The notes below the pieces were generated by a model. The model ran no database searches. It was given only the letters and a program-made list of their open reading frames with translations, and had not been told where the DNA came from. Below are positions 26,521 through 34,815 of a stretch of 48,756 bases of DNA, one piece after another. The stretch's first letter is position 1. The number at the start of each line of letters is the position of its first letter. This stretch comes from Verrucomicrobiaceae bacterium (GTDB taxonomy: Bacteria > Verrucomicrobiota > Verrucomicrobiia > Opitutales > Intestinicryptomonadaceae): the NCBI GenBank assembly GCA_015061955.1, contig SUVO01000018.1, forward strand, positions 1 through 48,756, given 5' to 3'. Position numbers and translations under genes: made by a program.

Positions 26521-26552
26521 ATGTACCGATATGATAATCGGTACATTATAAT
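26521..26552. promoter_or_regulatory. Perfect palindrome plus TATAAT upstream of SGNH gene
   Basis: ATGTACCGAT-N6-ATCGGTACAT (26521-26546) is a perfect 10-bp inverted repeat followed directly by TATAAT (26547-26552). There is no T-run, so an operator over the -35 region of the next gene is more likely than a terminator, though it could also serve as the xylanase transcript end. Confidence 0.5.
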
Positions 26553-26578
26553 AACCACATCGAGAAAGTACAAAGATT

Positions 26579-27943
26579 ATGAATAAGTTGTTTCTATTGT
26601 TTATAGCATTGTTTTTTGCTACATTTTCGTACGCATCTAAAGATATAAAACCGGTGGCATTTAATACAGGCTCAAACGTATGTTTTGTTGGCGATAGTAT
26701 AACACATAGTGGAAAATATATAAAAAATATAGTTCTCTTTTACGCCACACGTTATCCTTCCGATAAAGTGAATTTCTATAATATAGGTATTGGTGGCGAT
26801 GGTATTAGCTATGTAAACAGACGTTTTCAAAAAGATGTTCTATCGCATTCGCCAAACTTCGCAGTGCTTATGATTGGTATGAACGATACTGGCACGTTGA
26901 AAGAAAATCCAACCCATTTAGATAGAAGTAATATCAAAAAAAATCGAGAAATGTATGTGAAGTATCTCGATGAGATTATCAAAAAAGCACAAAATGCAAA
27001 TTGCCAACTGATACTTTTTGCGCCTTCTCCATACGATGAAAATGCAAAGTTGAAAAATGTACCAGTGCGATTTGGTAAGCATAAAGAGCTTGAACATCTT
27101 TCTGATTTGTGTCGCCGTATGGCATTCAAACATCGTTTGCCACTTGTTGATATGTGGAATTATATGATGGATATCGATACCATAGTTCAAAAAGAATATC
27201 CTAAATTGACAATGGCTGGAGGTGATCGTATTCATCCAAGAGATATGGGTGGATACGTTATGATGGCAAACTTTATACGTACTCTTGCCGAGCATAGAGA
27301 CATATCGACAGTTGAAATTGATGCCGAAAAATCAAAATTAGAATTTTCGTATAATTGCAATGTATCAAATTTAAAAGCAACTAAAACAAGTGTAGTTTTT
27401 GATTCTTTGGAATATTCTTTGCCATTTCCGTTGAATAACGATACTAAATTTATAGAAAAATATATACATTTTGTAAAAGATTATAATCGCCAAATAATAA
27501 AAGTTATGAATTTGCAGAAGGGCGATTATAATTTGATAATCGATGGTAAAATTGTTGGCAAATATTCTTCAGATGAGTTGTCGAAAGGCTTGAATATTGG
27601 TAATAATCCCAAAACTCCACAGTATGCACAAGCTATGCAAGTAGAAAAGGCGTCGTTTGAATTTCGTGATTATTGCGTAATGTTGCGTGAAATTGATGCT
27701 ATTGAACGTTGGCAAAGCCTTTATTTGATAGATTCAACTGAAGATCGAATAGCAAAAGTAGAAAAAGATTTAAAAGAAAATAAAATTACCAGACCATATA
27801 TAAAAACAAGAGCATTGCTTTATAAAGAACGCAAATTGAAACAAGCAGAAATGTTTGAAAAATCGCGTACTCTTTTCGATGAAATTTATAAAGTTGCAAC
27901 CCCTCAAAAACATACATTTGAGCTGAAGAAAATAAGCAAATAA
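26579..27943 (+). CDS. Exported SGNH-fold esterase
   Basis: The 454 residues have a signal peptide (about 1-19). Block I is VGDSIT (GDS 38-40), with IGIGGDG near 69-75, MND at 101-103, and the catalytic Asp216/His219 in GGDRIHP. The sequence resembles GDSL-type carbohydrate esterases found next to xylanases, suggesting removal of acetyl or acyl side groups from the xylan cut by the neighbouring GH10. The C-terminal 200 residues are helical and unassigned. Confidence 0.85.
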   Translation: MNKLFLLFIALFFATFSYASKDIKPVAFNTGSNVCFVGDSITHSGKYIKNIVLFYATRYPSDKVNFYNIGIGGDGISYVNRRFQKDVLSHSPNFAVLMIGMNDTGTLKENPTHLDRSNIKKNREMYVKYLDEIIKKAQNANCQLILFAPSPYDENAKLKNVPVRFGKHKELEHLSDLCRRMAFKHRLPLVDMWNYMMDIDTIVQKEYPKLTMAGGDRIHPRDMGGYVMMANFIRTLAEHRDISTVEIDAEKSKLEFSYNCNVSNLKATKTSVVFDSLEYSLPFPLNNDTKFIEKYIHFVKDYNRQIIKVMNLQKGDYNLIIDGKIVGKYSSDELSKGLNIGNNPKTPQYAQAMQVEKASFEFRDYCVMLREIDAIERWQSLYLIDSTEDRIAKVEKDLKENKITRPYIKTRALLYKERKLKQAEMFEKSRTLFDEIYKVATPQKHTFELKKISK

Positions 27944-28015
27944 AAAATAACAAATGTAAAAGATTTTTATAAATTAAAAAACTCTTGATTAGGGATTTTT
28001 TATTTTCATCATATC

Positions 28016-28297
28016 TTAGTAAGATTTTGCTATAGGAAGTGGTGCAATATTGTTAGAGGTATTGTTATTATCTGTTACTAAAACAGGCGTAGAAGTGCCT
28101 TTATTCCATTCTTTAGCTGACTTAATAAATTCTACAGTTAAAGATTTTAACTTAAAAACCTTATACGATTTTTTAAGTCCATCACTAAAGAAGACTCTAT
28201 ATTTATATTCAGGTTTTGCAGCATTGTTATAAGTTAGAACTTTTGATAATATTTGCATTGTTATTTCTCTTTCTTTGTTAGTTGTTTTTGTTAGCAA
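28016..28297 (-). CDS. Small protein, possible N-terminal fragment of a tyrosine integrase
   Basis: The 93 residues include YKYRVFFSDGLKKSYKVFKL, which reads like the three-stranded DNA-binding domain at the N terminus of tyrosine recombinases; no catalytic domain follows. It lies downstream of tRNA-Val in the tRNA's direction, beyond a duplicate of the tRNA 3' end and the octamer pair AGTGTTAC at 28336-28355. That fits a decayed integrase beside its attachment site. It could also be an unrelated small protein; the assignment is tentative. Confidence 0.35.
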   Translation of the reverse strand: MLTKTTNKEREITMQILSKVLTYNNAAKPEYKYRVFFSDGLKKSYKVFKLKSLTVEFIKSAKEWNKGTSTPVLVTDNNNTSNNIAPLPIAKSY

Positions 28298-28373
28298 CTT
28301 AGAGAAAAGAAAAACTACATTTTAACTGCAAAAAGTGTTACTAAGTGTTACAGACAGCCTTTAACAGACCTCT

Positions 28374-28415
28374 AAAAACAAATTAAGCAATTACTAATTT
28401 CGTAATTGCTTAATT
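28374..28415 (-). terminator. Terminator beyond the tRNA-Val tail duplicate
   Basis: AATTAAGCAATTAC / GTAATTGCTTAATT is a perfect 14-bp stem with a 7-nt loop. Read leftward it is followed by TGTTTTT. It stands to the duplicated tRNA tail as the terminator at 28611-28648 stands to the real tRNA. Confidence 0.65.
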
Positions 28416-28425
28416 TTCAAGTAAT

Positions 28426-28450
28426 TCTAAATGGTGGGCGATGCAGGATT
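28426..28450 (-). repeat. Duplicate of tRNA-Val 3' end (att-like)
   Basis: About 24 bases, including the T-arm 3' strand, the acceptor 3' strand, CCA and TTTAGAA, match the tail of the tRNA-Val gene at 28646-28669. The sequence then diverges inside the T-loop. The 200-bp stretch between the copies contains no gene and is full of short palindromes. This is the pattern left by integration into a tRNA 3' end. Confidence 0.7.
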
Positions 28451-28610
28451 GGATTGCCCGACTTGGTTTTTGCTTCGCAAAAATCCTCGTCGTTGCAACC
28501 CTCGTTTTACTTCGGGCAACTTCGCATTGCTCGTTGTCCTCGCCAAAAGCTTGCTTACGCAACTTTTGTCGTCGAACTGCGTTCTCGTCCTGCTAGGTTA
28601 TTTATGAATA

Positions 28611-28648
28611 AAAAAAAACGAACAGCTTCTATGATTGTTCGTTTTTTC
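28611..28648 (-). terminator. Terminator of tRNA-Val
   Basis: Leftward, AACGAACA / TGTTCGTT forms a stem followed by a run of T, directly after the tRNA 3' end. Confidence 0.75.
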
Positions 28649-28652
28649 TAAA

Positions 28653-28729
28653 TGGTGGGCGATGCAGGACTCGAACCTGCGACATCCTGTGTGTAAGACA
28701 GACACTCTAACCAACTGAGTTAATCGCCC
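28653..28729 (-). tRNA. tRNA-Val (UAC)
   Basis: The 77-nt cloverleaf on the minus strand has acceptor GGGCGAT/ATCGCCC, a 4-bp D stem, anticodon loop CTTACAC giving anticodon UAC, and T-arm GCAGG-TTCGAGT-CCTGC. The CCA end is encoded. Confidence 0.95.
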
Positions 28730-28987
28730 TTAAAACAATACGCACCATAGTGCCTATTTTTCGATTCAATGCAAGCTTTTTTTTTACTTTTTTTTACTTT
28801 TTTTACAAATATTTTTTATCTTTCAACCTATAAGCAATTTATATATTTACATTCTTATACAAAAATAAGCCGAAAATTAATTTATTTATGCAATCCACAA
28901 AAACAAGTATCTCTTTCTTTGGCAAAGTTTCTCACAAAAGATCTCTTTGAAACTTTTATGACGACGATCATTTCTCAACAAACAAAA
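28730..28987. other. AT-rich spacer between tRNA-Val and tRNA-Ala
   Basis: I see no gene, terminator or clear repeat here apart from T-tracts. A plus-strand frame through it ends in the complement of tRNA-Ala and is not credible. Confidence 0.6.
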
Positions 28988-29016
28988 AAGCACTCGCCTT
29001 ATCGAGTGCTTTCTTT
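28988..29016 (-). terminator. Terminator of tRNA-Ala
   Basis: Leftward, AGCACTCG-N6-CGAGTGCT is followed by TTTTTTG, immediately after the tRNA. Confidence 0.8.
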
Positions 29017-29017
29017 T

Positions 29018-29090
29018 TGGAGACGATCGGGTTCGAACCGACGACCCCCACAATGCCATTGTGGTGCTCTTCCAACTGAGCTACGTCCCC
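29018..29090 (-). tRNA. tRNA-Ala (GGC)
   Basis: The 73-nt cloverleaf on the minus strand has acceptor GGGGACG/CGTCTCC, anticodon loop ATGGCAT with anticodon GGC, and T-arm GTCGG-TTCGAAC-CCGAT. CCA is not encoded, unlike the neighbouring tRNA-Val. Confidence 0.93.
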
Positions 29091-29145
29091 AATCAAAATA
29101 ATAAAACAATTACACTATCTTTTACTTTGAACGTCAATATTTTTT

Positions 29146-29535
29146 TTACTGCACTTCAATTTTTACATCAAACTTATCTACGCTAGTTTTTTCCCATGCA
29201 CGTTTATACTCGAATTTTACAACAGCCAAGCCTCTATTGATACATCGGAATACAAAGATCTCTTCATTAGCTTTTCCTATTAACAATTTTTCTCCATCTG
29301 TCTGTTCAACATTTCTACTTTCAAGCAGAACTTCTTTATCGGCTCCACTTACATTCCATTTATATCCTGTAGATGCATTTGTTTTAACTTTCACGACAAC
29401 TGCATCTCCTATGGACGCAACTATCGGGCTTGGCGAGGAATTTCTATTTATTATAAATTCTTTTGGTTGTGGATATGTTGCACAGCCAAAAATATAAAAT
29501 ACGACAACAAGAAATTGTATATTGATAAGTTTCAT
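29146..29535 (-). CDS. Chagasin-like cysteine-protease inhibitor lipoprotein
   Basis: Member of the I42 (chagasin) inhibitor family, which blocks papain-type cysteine proteases. From ATG 29535 the product is 129 residues: a lipoprotein signal with lipobox IFGC, then a beta-rich domain with the family loops NASTGYKW (the NPTTGY loop) and YKRAWE (the RPW loop). I chose ATG 29535 over an upstream in-frame start at 29616 because it gives the lipoprotein signal directly. It is divergent from the membrane-protein gene at 29640. Confidence 0.8.
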   Translation of the reverse strand: MKLINIQFLVVVFYIFGCATYPQPKEFIINRNSSPSPIVASIGDAVVVKVKTNASTGYKWNVSGADKEVLLESRNVEQTDGEKLLIGKANEEIFVFRCINRGLAVVKFEYKRAWEKTSVDKFDVKIEVQ

Positions 29536-29639
29536 CGACAATGTATTACATTTAGCCTGAAAAAACTTCAAGACAATAAAAAATCTCTTGCGATGATTCT
29601 TATAAAAGTGTACCATTCAAGACAATTCTATTTAAAATT

Positions 29640-30221
29640 ATGACAAATATTTTCAGATTATTAATGGTATCGGCAGTTGCTTTAGTTATTGTAGCTAGTA
29701 TTTCGATATTTGCTTTCGGCAATTCTGATTGGGCATATTCAGAATCTGGTTGTTTTGAAGTTGCACAAGATATAATATTATGTTTTGCCCTTATTGTTTT
29801 TGTTTTGGCATCGCTTATGAGAGGCAACAGGCAAGAAAAGCTCATAACTGTTTTTTTTGCGATACTTACTTACACTTTCATTTTGCGTGAGCTTGACTTT
29901 GAAAAAATGGGCTTACCTGATTGGTTAGTATTTTTGTTTCACGGAAAAGGCAGAAATATTTCAATAGCTATTGCGTTTATTATTGTTGGTATACTTGCAT
30001 TACGCGACTACAAAAACTACATTGCAAAATCAATAGAGTTTATGTTGTCGAAACGTGGTGCGTTGATGATTATTGCAGGTGTACTACTGCTTGCAGGTGG
30101 ACTTTTTGACAAAATGGACAAACTGCCAAACAACGAATTTTTTGAAGAAGTTTTTGAATTGTCGGGATACTTCGTTTATACTTCGGTCGCAATAATGACT
30201 TACAAAAAATGTAAGAAATAA
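29640..30221 (+). CDS. Integral membrane protein of unknown function
   Basis: The 193 residues have about six predicted membrane segments (near 7-27, 44-60, 70-87, 105-122, 137-153 and 172-187) separated by short charged loops (RGNRQEK, FHGKGRN, DKMDKLPNNEFFEE). I recognise no family motif. It stands alone between the lipoprotein gene and the amylase gene. Confidence 0.65.
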   Translation: MTNIFRLLMVSAVALVIVASISIFAFGNSDWAYSESGCFEVAQDIILCFALIVFVLASLMRGNRQEKLITVFFAILTYTFILRELDFEKMGLPDWLVFLFHGKGRNISIAIAFIIVGILALRDYKNYIAKSIEFMLSKRGALMIIAGVLLLAGGLFDKMDKLPNNEFFEEVFELSGYFVYTSVAIMTYKKCKK

Positions 30222-30260
30222 ATACTAGCTTTTTGCGTCTTTTGTTGTTTTATACTATTG

Positions 30261-30273
30261 GTAAACTGTTAAC
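30261..30273. promoter_or_regulatory. Shared operator-like site upstream of GH13 gene
   Basis: GTAAACTGTTAAC, identical to 24970-24982. It lies about 31 nt upstream of a candidate -10 TATATT (30304-30309), roughly 49 nt from the expected start point, where an activator would bind. Confidence 0.5.
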
Positions 30274-30332
30274 CTTTTTTGTGCGAAAATTAGGTTGATT
30301 GATTATATTAAATGTTTAAAGATTTATTTGGT

Positions 30333-31817
30333 ATGAAAAAATATATTATATCCTTTTCAATTTTATTGTTAGTATCTGTTAGTACTTCGTTTTCGCAAGA
30401 AGGTCAGCCCGACAATACATGGCGTAAACGTCTACCTGCTATTCAGGCTGAACTAAAAGTAGATTGCTCAAATTCTGAGGCTCGTAAAATATCAGATGAT
30501 TTAAAGCAAGCTGTAATCTATCAGTTATTTATGCGTATGTTTACGCCAGAAGGTACAATTAAGGCTGCAGAAAAACGTTTGCCACATTTGAAAGAGTTGG
30601 GCGTTGATATTATTTATACTTGTCCGATAGTGCTTGCTGATGATGATTCAGATAGAACATTTTGGAGTCGTCGTCAAAAGATGCTCACTAACCCTAAAAG
30701 TCCGTATCGACTAAAAGACTACTTTGAAATAGATCCTGAATATGGTACAGAAGAAGATGTAAAAAGTTTTGTTCAAACAGCTCATAAACTTGGTATGCGT
30801 GTGATTTTCGACCTCGTTTATTACCATTGTGGTCCTAAGGCAAATCTGTTGAAGATGAATAAGGATTTCGTACGTCGTGATGAAAACGGGAATGTTATAA
30901 ACGGGCGTTGGAATTTTCCTGAGATAAATTTCGATAATAAAGAGCTTTGTGAATATCTTTGGGGCAATATGGAATATTTTGTAAAGAAATTCGATATTGA
31001 TGGATATAGAACCGACGTTGAATATTATGTACCGCTTAGTTTTTGGGAAGAAGGTGCTCGTAGAATACGCAAGATAAAGCCCGATGCAATTATGCTTGCT
31101 GAAAGTGTACGTCCTGCATGTCAATTAGAAGCTTACGATATAAATTACGGTTGGAGAACTTTAGATGCTTCAAAGAAAATTTATGTAAAAAAAGAATCGG
31201 CAAAGAACTTTGCTGAATTAGATTCAAAGTTGAAAGAGCTTTTCCCAAAAAACGCACGTTTATTGCGTTATTATGAAAATCATGATGAAGCATTCAATTA
31301 TGGGAATGATCGTCCAGATAGAGTTTGGGAAGAGGGTGCGTATGAATCTTTGTTGTTTGCTCTATTTACGTTAGATGGCATTCCTATGATTTACAATGGT
31401 GTTGAAATTGCCGATAACGCATTGCATCATATTTTCTCAAATAGAGACCATGCAAAAATGTGCACAGATTGGTCGAATATGGCAACAGAGCGTGGTAAAA
31501 AGCGTTTCGCATTTATGAAGGAACTTATAAAACTTCGCAAGGAATTGCCAGCGTTGGTAAATATTTGGGCTACATACCTCGACAATTCTGCATCAGATGA
31601 CATAGTAAGTTTTGCACGTGTTCACGATAATCAAGTTTTGGTAAGTATTACAAATACACGAAATACAGCTAAGAAGTTTACTGTTGATGTTTCTAAGTTC
31701 AAAAATCGCAGTTTGTACACAGCTCATATTGAGCGAGGCGCAAAAATCTCAAAAAATGGCGATAAGCTTGAAGTAGAATTGCAACCATTTGGTTTTGTTC
31801 TTGTAGAGCTCCAGTAA
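30333..31817 (+). CDS. Exported GH13 alpha-amylase family enzyme
   Basis: Retaining alpha-glucan-active enzyme. From ATG 30333 it has 494 residues and a signal peptide (about 1-22); the in-frame ATG at 30312 would add seven residues before it. The GH13 regions are DLVYYHCG at 160-167 (region I), GYRTD with nucleophile Asp228 (II), LAE with acid/base Glu257 (III) and ENHD with Asp318 (IV). A short beta-sandwich C domain ends the protein. Specificity (amylase, glucosidase or other) cannot be told. Confidence 0.9.
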   Translation: MKKYIISFSILLLVSVSTSFSQEGQPDNTWRKRLPAIQAELKVDCSNSEARKISDDLKQAVIYQLFMRMFTPEGTIKAAEKRLPHLKELGVDIIYTCPIVLADDDSDRTFWSRRQKMLTNPKSPYRLKDYFEIDPEYGTEEDVKSFVQTAHKLGMRVIFDLVYYHCGPKANLLKMNKDFVRRDENGNVINGRWNFPEINFDNKELCEYLWGNMEYFVKKFDIDGYRTDVEYYVPLSFWEEGARRIRKIKPDAIMLAESVRPACQLEAYDINYGWRTLDASKKIYVKKESAKNFAELDSKLKELFPKNARLLRYYENHDEAFNYGNDRPDRVWEEGAYESLLFALFTLDGIPMIYNGVEIADNALHHIFSNRDHAKMCTDWSNMATERGKKRFAFMKELIKLRKELPALVNIWATYLDNSASDDIVSFARVHDNQVLVSITNTRNTAKKFTVDVSKFKNRSLYTAHIERGAKISKNGDKLEVELQPFGFVLVELQ

Positions 31818-31836
31818 AAAGTTATTGAAAAAATAC

Positions 31837-31865
31837 TTGTCATTGCTCGGTTATGTTTAGATAAT
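31837..31865 (+). promoter_or_regulatory. Predicted promoter of tyrS inside the upstream terminator
   Basis: TTGTCA (31837-31842), 17 nt, GATAAT (31860-31865). The start point would be near 31872, giving a leader of about 14 nt. The promoter overlaps the terminator hairpin of the amylase gene. Confidence 0.5.
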
Positions 31866-31880
31866 CGAGCAACATTTTTT
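31843..31880 (+). terminator. Terminator of the amylase gene
   Basis: TTGCTCGGTTAT / ATAATCGAGCAA forms a 12-bp stem with one G-T pair and a 6-nt loop, then CA and eight T. It ends only about five bases before the tyrS ATG. Confidence 0.75.
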
Positions 31881-31885
31881 TATTT

Positions 31886-33073
31886 ATGAATAATCAATTA
31901 GATAGTTTTGCACAAAATGCCGAAGTATTTATCGGCGCTGAAGATTTAAAAGAAAAACTCTCGCGTGGCGTTAAGTTGCGTGTAAAGCTTGGTGTTGATC
32001 CAACACGTCCAGACCTCACATTCGGACATATGGTTGTCTTTAACAAGCTTCGCCAGTTTCAAGATATGGGGCATCAGGCAGTTCTCATTATAGGAGATTA
32101 CACAGCTTGTATTGGCGACCCAAGTGGAAGAAGCGCACTTCGTCCAGTGTTGACACCAGAAGAAGTTAAAGAAAACGCTAAAACTTATCTTGAACAGGCT
32201 TTCAAAATTCTCGATAAAGATAAGACAGAAGTTCGCTTCAATAGTGAATGGTTTTCAAAGATGTCGTTTGGCGATACTCTCGATTTGGCTCGCAAGATGA
32301 CTGTTGCTCGTATGCTTGAGCGTGATGATTTTGCTAAGCGTTATGCAACAAAAACCCCAATCTCGATTGTTGAATTTTTGTATCCACTCGTTCAAGGATA
32401 CGACTCTATTATGGTAAAGTCAGATGTTGAGTTAGGTGGTACCGACCAGCTTTTCAATAATTTAGTTGGCCGTGATTTGCAGAAAGACGCTGGCTTCGAG
32501 TTTGGACAGGCTGTTATTACAATGCCATTGTTGGTAGGGCTTGATGGCGAAAAGAAAATGTCGAAGAGCTATGGTAATTACATTGCATTCAACGATACAT
32601 CAAAAGATATGTTCGGCAAAATTATGTCGATTAGCGATGAAACAATGTGGAAATACTACCAGTACTTAATGCTTTATTCACCAGCAGAAATTGCTTCGTT
32701 GAAAAACGAACATCCAATGAAGTGCAAAAAAGAACTAGCATGCAAGATGGTGGCTCGTTTCCATGGTGAAGAAATAGCAAAAGCAGAGCTTGAAAATTTT
32801 GAGAAAGTTTTCTCGAAAAATGAAATTCCAGAAGATATGCCCGAATTTGAATGGACTTCGCTTTCTGAAAACGATAGCGATACTATAATAAATTTGATGG
32901 CAGGTACAAAGCTTTTCCCAAGTAAAAAAGAAGTTCGCAGAATGATTGAACAAGGTGCTGTGAAGTTGAACGGGCAGAAGGTTTCTGACGTATTTTCAAC
33001 ACTCGAACGTAAGGCTGGCGAAAGTGTAGTATTGCAGTCGGGCAAACGTATTTTCTTGCGAATTAAATTCTAA
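31886..33073 (+). CDS. tyrS: Tyrosyl-tRNA synthetase
   Basis: Class I synthetase charging tRNA-Tyr. The 395 residues include KLGVDPTRPDLTFGHMVV (the HIGH-type signature), IGDPSGRSALRP, the KMSKS loop in GEKKMSKSYGN, and a C-terminal S4 RNA-binding domain (about 330-395, MIEQGAVKLNGQKV). The arrangement matches the TyrZ/type 2 group. There is no Shine-Dalgarno motif because a terminator occupies the leader. It is probably transcribed from its own promoter. Confidence 0.94.
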   Translation: MNNQLDSFAQNAEVFIGAEDLKEKLSRGVKLRVKLGVDPTRPDLTFGHMVVFNKLRQFQDMGHQAVLIIGDYTACIGDPSGRSALRPVLTPEEVKENAKTYLEQAFKILDKDKTEVRFNSEWFSKMSFGDTLDLARKMTVARMLERDDFAKRYATKTPISIVEFLYPLVQGYDSIMVKSDVELGGTDQLFNNLVGRDLQKDAGFEFGQAVITMPLLVGLDGEKKMSKSYGNYIAFNDTSKDMFGKIMSISDETMWKYYQYLMLYSPAEIASLKNEHPMKCKKELACKMVARFHGEEIAKAELENFEKVFSKNEIPEDMPEFEWTSLSENDSDTIINLMAGTKLFPSKKEVRRMIEQGAVKLNGQKVSDVFSTLERKAGESVVLQSGKRIFLRIKF

Positions 33074-33085
33074 ATTTTTCACTTG

Positions 33086-33124
33086 TGGCATCGACGCTTT
33101 TATGAGTGTTGGTGCCATTTTTTT
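33086..33124 (+). terminator. Terminator of tyrS
   Basis: TGGCATCGAC / GTTGGTGCCA is a 10-bp stem with two G-T pairs followed by seven T. It ends five bases before the next start codon, repeating the tyrS layout. Confidence 0.75.
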
Positions 33125-33128
33125 GTTT

Positions 33129-34478
33129 ATGAATACACGTTCACATGTTAAAGATTTGGAAACGCATAGCATACCAATGCTTATGCTTAGGTATTCTATA
33201 CCAACTATTCTTGCAATGACAATTCATGCAACGTATAATGTTGTTGATAGAATTTTTGTTGGACGTATTTGTGGAGAAGATGCGTTGGCTGCGATAACTG
33301 TGTGCTTTTCACCAACGTTGTTTTTCTTGGCTATATCTATGACAATAGGTCATGGTAGTGCGGCAATATTGTCGATATATTTGGGTAAAAAAGATTTTCG
33401 TTCGGCAGAAAAAATATTGTCGCAAAGTATATTTTTGTTCGGGGTTTTCTATTTGATTGTTGTTGCGCTGATGTCTATTTTTATGCGCGATGTACTGATG
33501 ATGTTTGGTGCTACCGAGAAAATTATAGACGATGCTTGTAGTTATTATCGAATAATTGTAGCAGGGCTAATTTTTGAAAAACTATCGGGAGGAATGACTC
33601 ATGTAATAAGGGCAGAGGGACGTCCGGCTTATGCGATGTCGACGATATTTGTAAGTTGTTTCACAAACATTGTGTTGGATTACGTGTTCTTGTTTGCCTT
33701 TGAAATGGGTGTGTCGGGGGCAGCATTGGCTACTATAATATCGCAGGCAGTTGGTGTTTTGTGGGTGTTCTGCTTTTATTTTTCGGGACGGAGTTGTTTG
33801 AAAATTCGTTTGAAAGATTTGCGTGTGCATAAAGGGTTGTTTGGGGCTATGTGTTCTGCTGGTTCGCCATCTTTGATAATGCAGATTTTTGCGAGCTTAG
33901 GTGTTGCGTTGTACGTTATGCAGGCGCGTAAATATGGATCCGAAGCAACAATAGCAGTTGTTGGTGTGGCAATGGCAATTACAACGTTTATGTTTTTGCC
34001 AATAGTAGGTTTGAGTGCAGGTATGCAACCAATTATTGGTTTTAATTGGGGAGCAGATAATATGCAACGTGTGCGAAAAACATTGTGGTACGGAATGGGA
34101 TTTGCAACATTGATATGTGTTTGTGGTTTTGCGATTGGAGAGTTGTTTCCGGATTATTTGTATATAATGTTTTTGGGGAAAGATTCTAATTTAATTTCGG
34201 TTGGTGAAAAGGTGTTGCGTATTTTAATTTTCTGTTATCCATTGATAGGCGTAAATATTGTAACTTCGGGATTTTTCCAGTCAACAAAGCGTCCAGTGTA
34301 CGCAATAATTGTGACAGTTATGCGACAGGGTGTGTTTTTGATACCGTTGTTGTATGTGTTGCCGAAATATTGGGGGCTTGATGGGTTGTGGTATAGTTTT
34401 CCGATGTCTGATTTTGCTGCGTTTTTGTTAACGTTGGTGTTTTTGCGTTTAAAAACGTCTAAAGAAGTTGTAAAGTAG
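33129..34478 (+). CDS. MATE-family efflux transporter
   Basis: Cation-coupled multidrug exporter of the MATE/NorM type. From ATG 33129 it has 449 residues with about twelve membrane segments in two pseudo-repeats. Typical phrases are NVVDRIFVGRICGEDALAAIT in the first half and PIVGLSAGMQPIIGFNWGA in the second. The in-frame ATG at 33102 lies inside the terminator hairpin, so I take 33129. The substrate is unknown. Confidence 0.9.
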   Translation: MNTRSHVKDLETHSIPMLMLRYSIPTILAMTIHATYNVVDRIFVGRICGEDALAAITVCFSPTLFFLAISMTIGHGSAAILSIYLGKKDFRSAEKILSQSIFLFGVFYLIVVALMSIFMRDVLMMFGATEKIIDDACSYYRIIVAGLIFEKLSGGMTHVIRAEGRPAYAMSTIFVSCFTNIVLDYVFLFAFEMGVSGAALATIISQAVGVLWVFCFYFSGRSCLKIRLKDLRVHKGLFGAMCSAGSPSLIMQIFASLGVALYVMQARKYGSEATIAVVGVAMAITTFMFLPIVGLSAGMQPIIGFNWGADNMQRVRKTLWYGMGFATLICVCGFAIGELFPDYLYIMFLGKDSNLISVGEKVLRILIFCYPLIGVNIVTSGFFQSTKRPVYAIIVTVMRQGVFLIPLLYVLPKYWGLDGLWYSFPMSDFAAFLLTLVFLRLKTSKEVVK

Positions 34479-34563
34479 AGTTTGTGTAAAAGTTGTAAGC
34501 GATTGATAGATAGTTTGAAATTGGCGATAAAGAAAAAATAAGTGATTTTTTTGTATTTTTTTC

Positions 34564-34593
34564 TTGCATTAAAAAATTAAATACGTTTAATAA
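34564..34593 (+). promoter_or_regulatory. Possible promoter of tRNA-Lys
   Basis: TTGCAT (34564-34569), 18 nt, TAATAA (34588-34593); the start point would be about 17 nt before the tRNA. Confidence 0.35.
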
Positions 34594-34615
34594 GAGGCTT
34601 AAATTAATTGGTTAT

Positions 34616-34688
<73 letters not shown>

Positions 34689-34724
34689 AATCCTTGCAAA
34701 TCAACAACTTGCAAGGATTTTTTT
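34689..34724 (+). terminator. Terminator of tRNA-Lys
   Basis: AATCCTTGCAA / TTGCAAGGATT is a perfect 11-bp stem followed by T7, directly after the tRNA. Confidence 0.85.
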
Positions 34725-34748
34725 GTGTCTAAATTTTGCGATTTTTGA

Positions 34749-34783
34749 AATTTTTACACATTTTTACACACTTTTTTACACAA
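34749..34783. repeat. Short tandem TTTTTACACA repeats
   Basis: Three successive copies of TTTTTACACA with small spacing changes lie between the tRNA-Lys terminator and the recombinase fragment. They resemble recombinase arm or accessory sites next to attachment sites, but this is only a suggestion. Confidence 0.45.
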
Positions 34784-34815
34784 ATATCATTACAAAAAAG
34801 AGTTAAATTTTATAT

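Noticed and set aside
28406..28651. 81-codon frame on the plus strand
   Set aside because: It covers the tRNA-tail duplicate and terminators on the opposite strand; explained by those elements.
28769..29101. 110-codon frame on the plus strand
   Set aside because: Its C-terminal end (SGSNRRPPQCHCGA) is the complement of tRNA-Ala, a common false gene call.
31817..31886. T-box or other riboswitch before tyrS
   Set aside because: The 68-nt gap holds only one terminator hairpin and a promoter; there is no room for a specifier or antiterminator structure.
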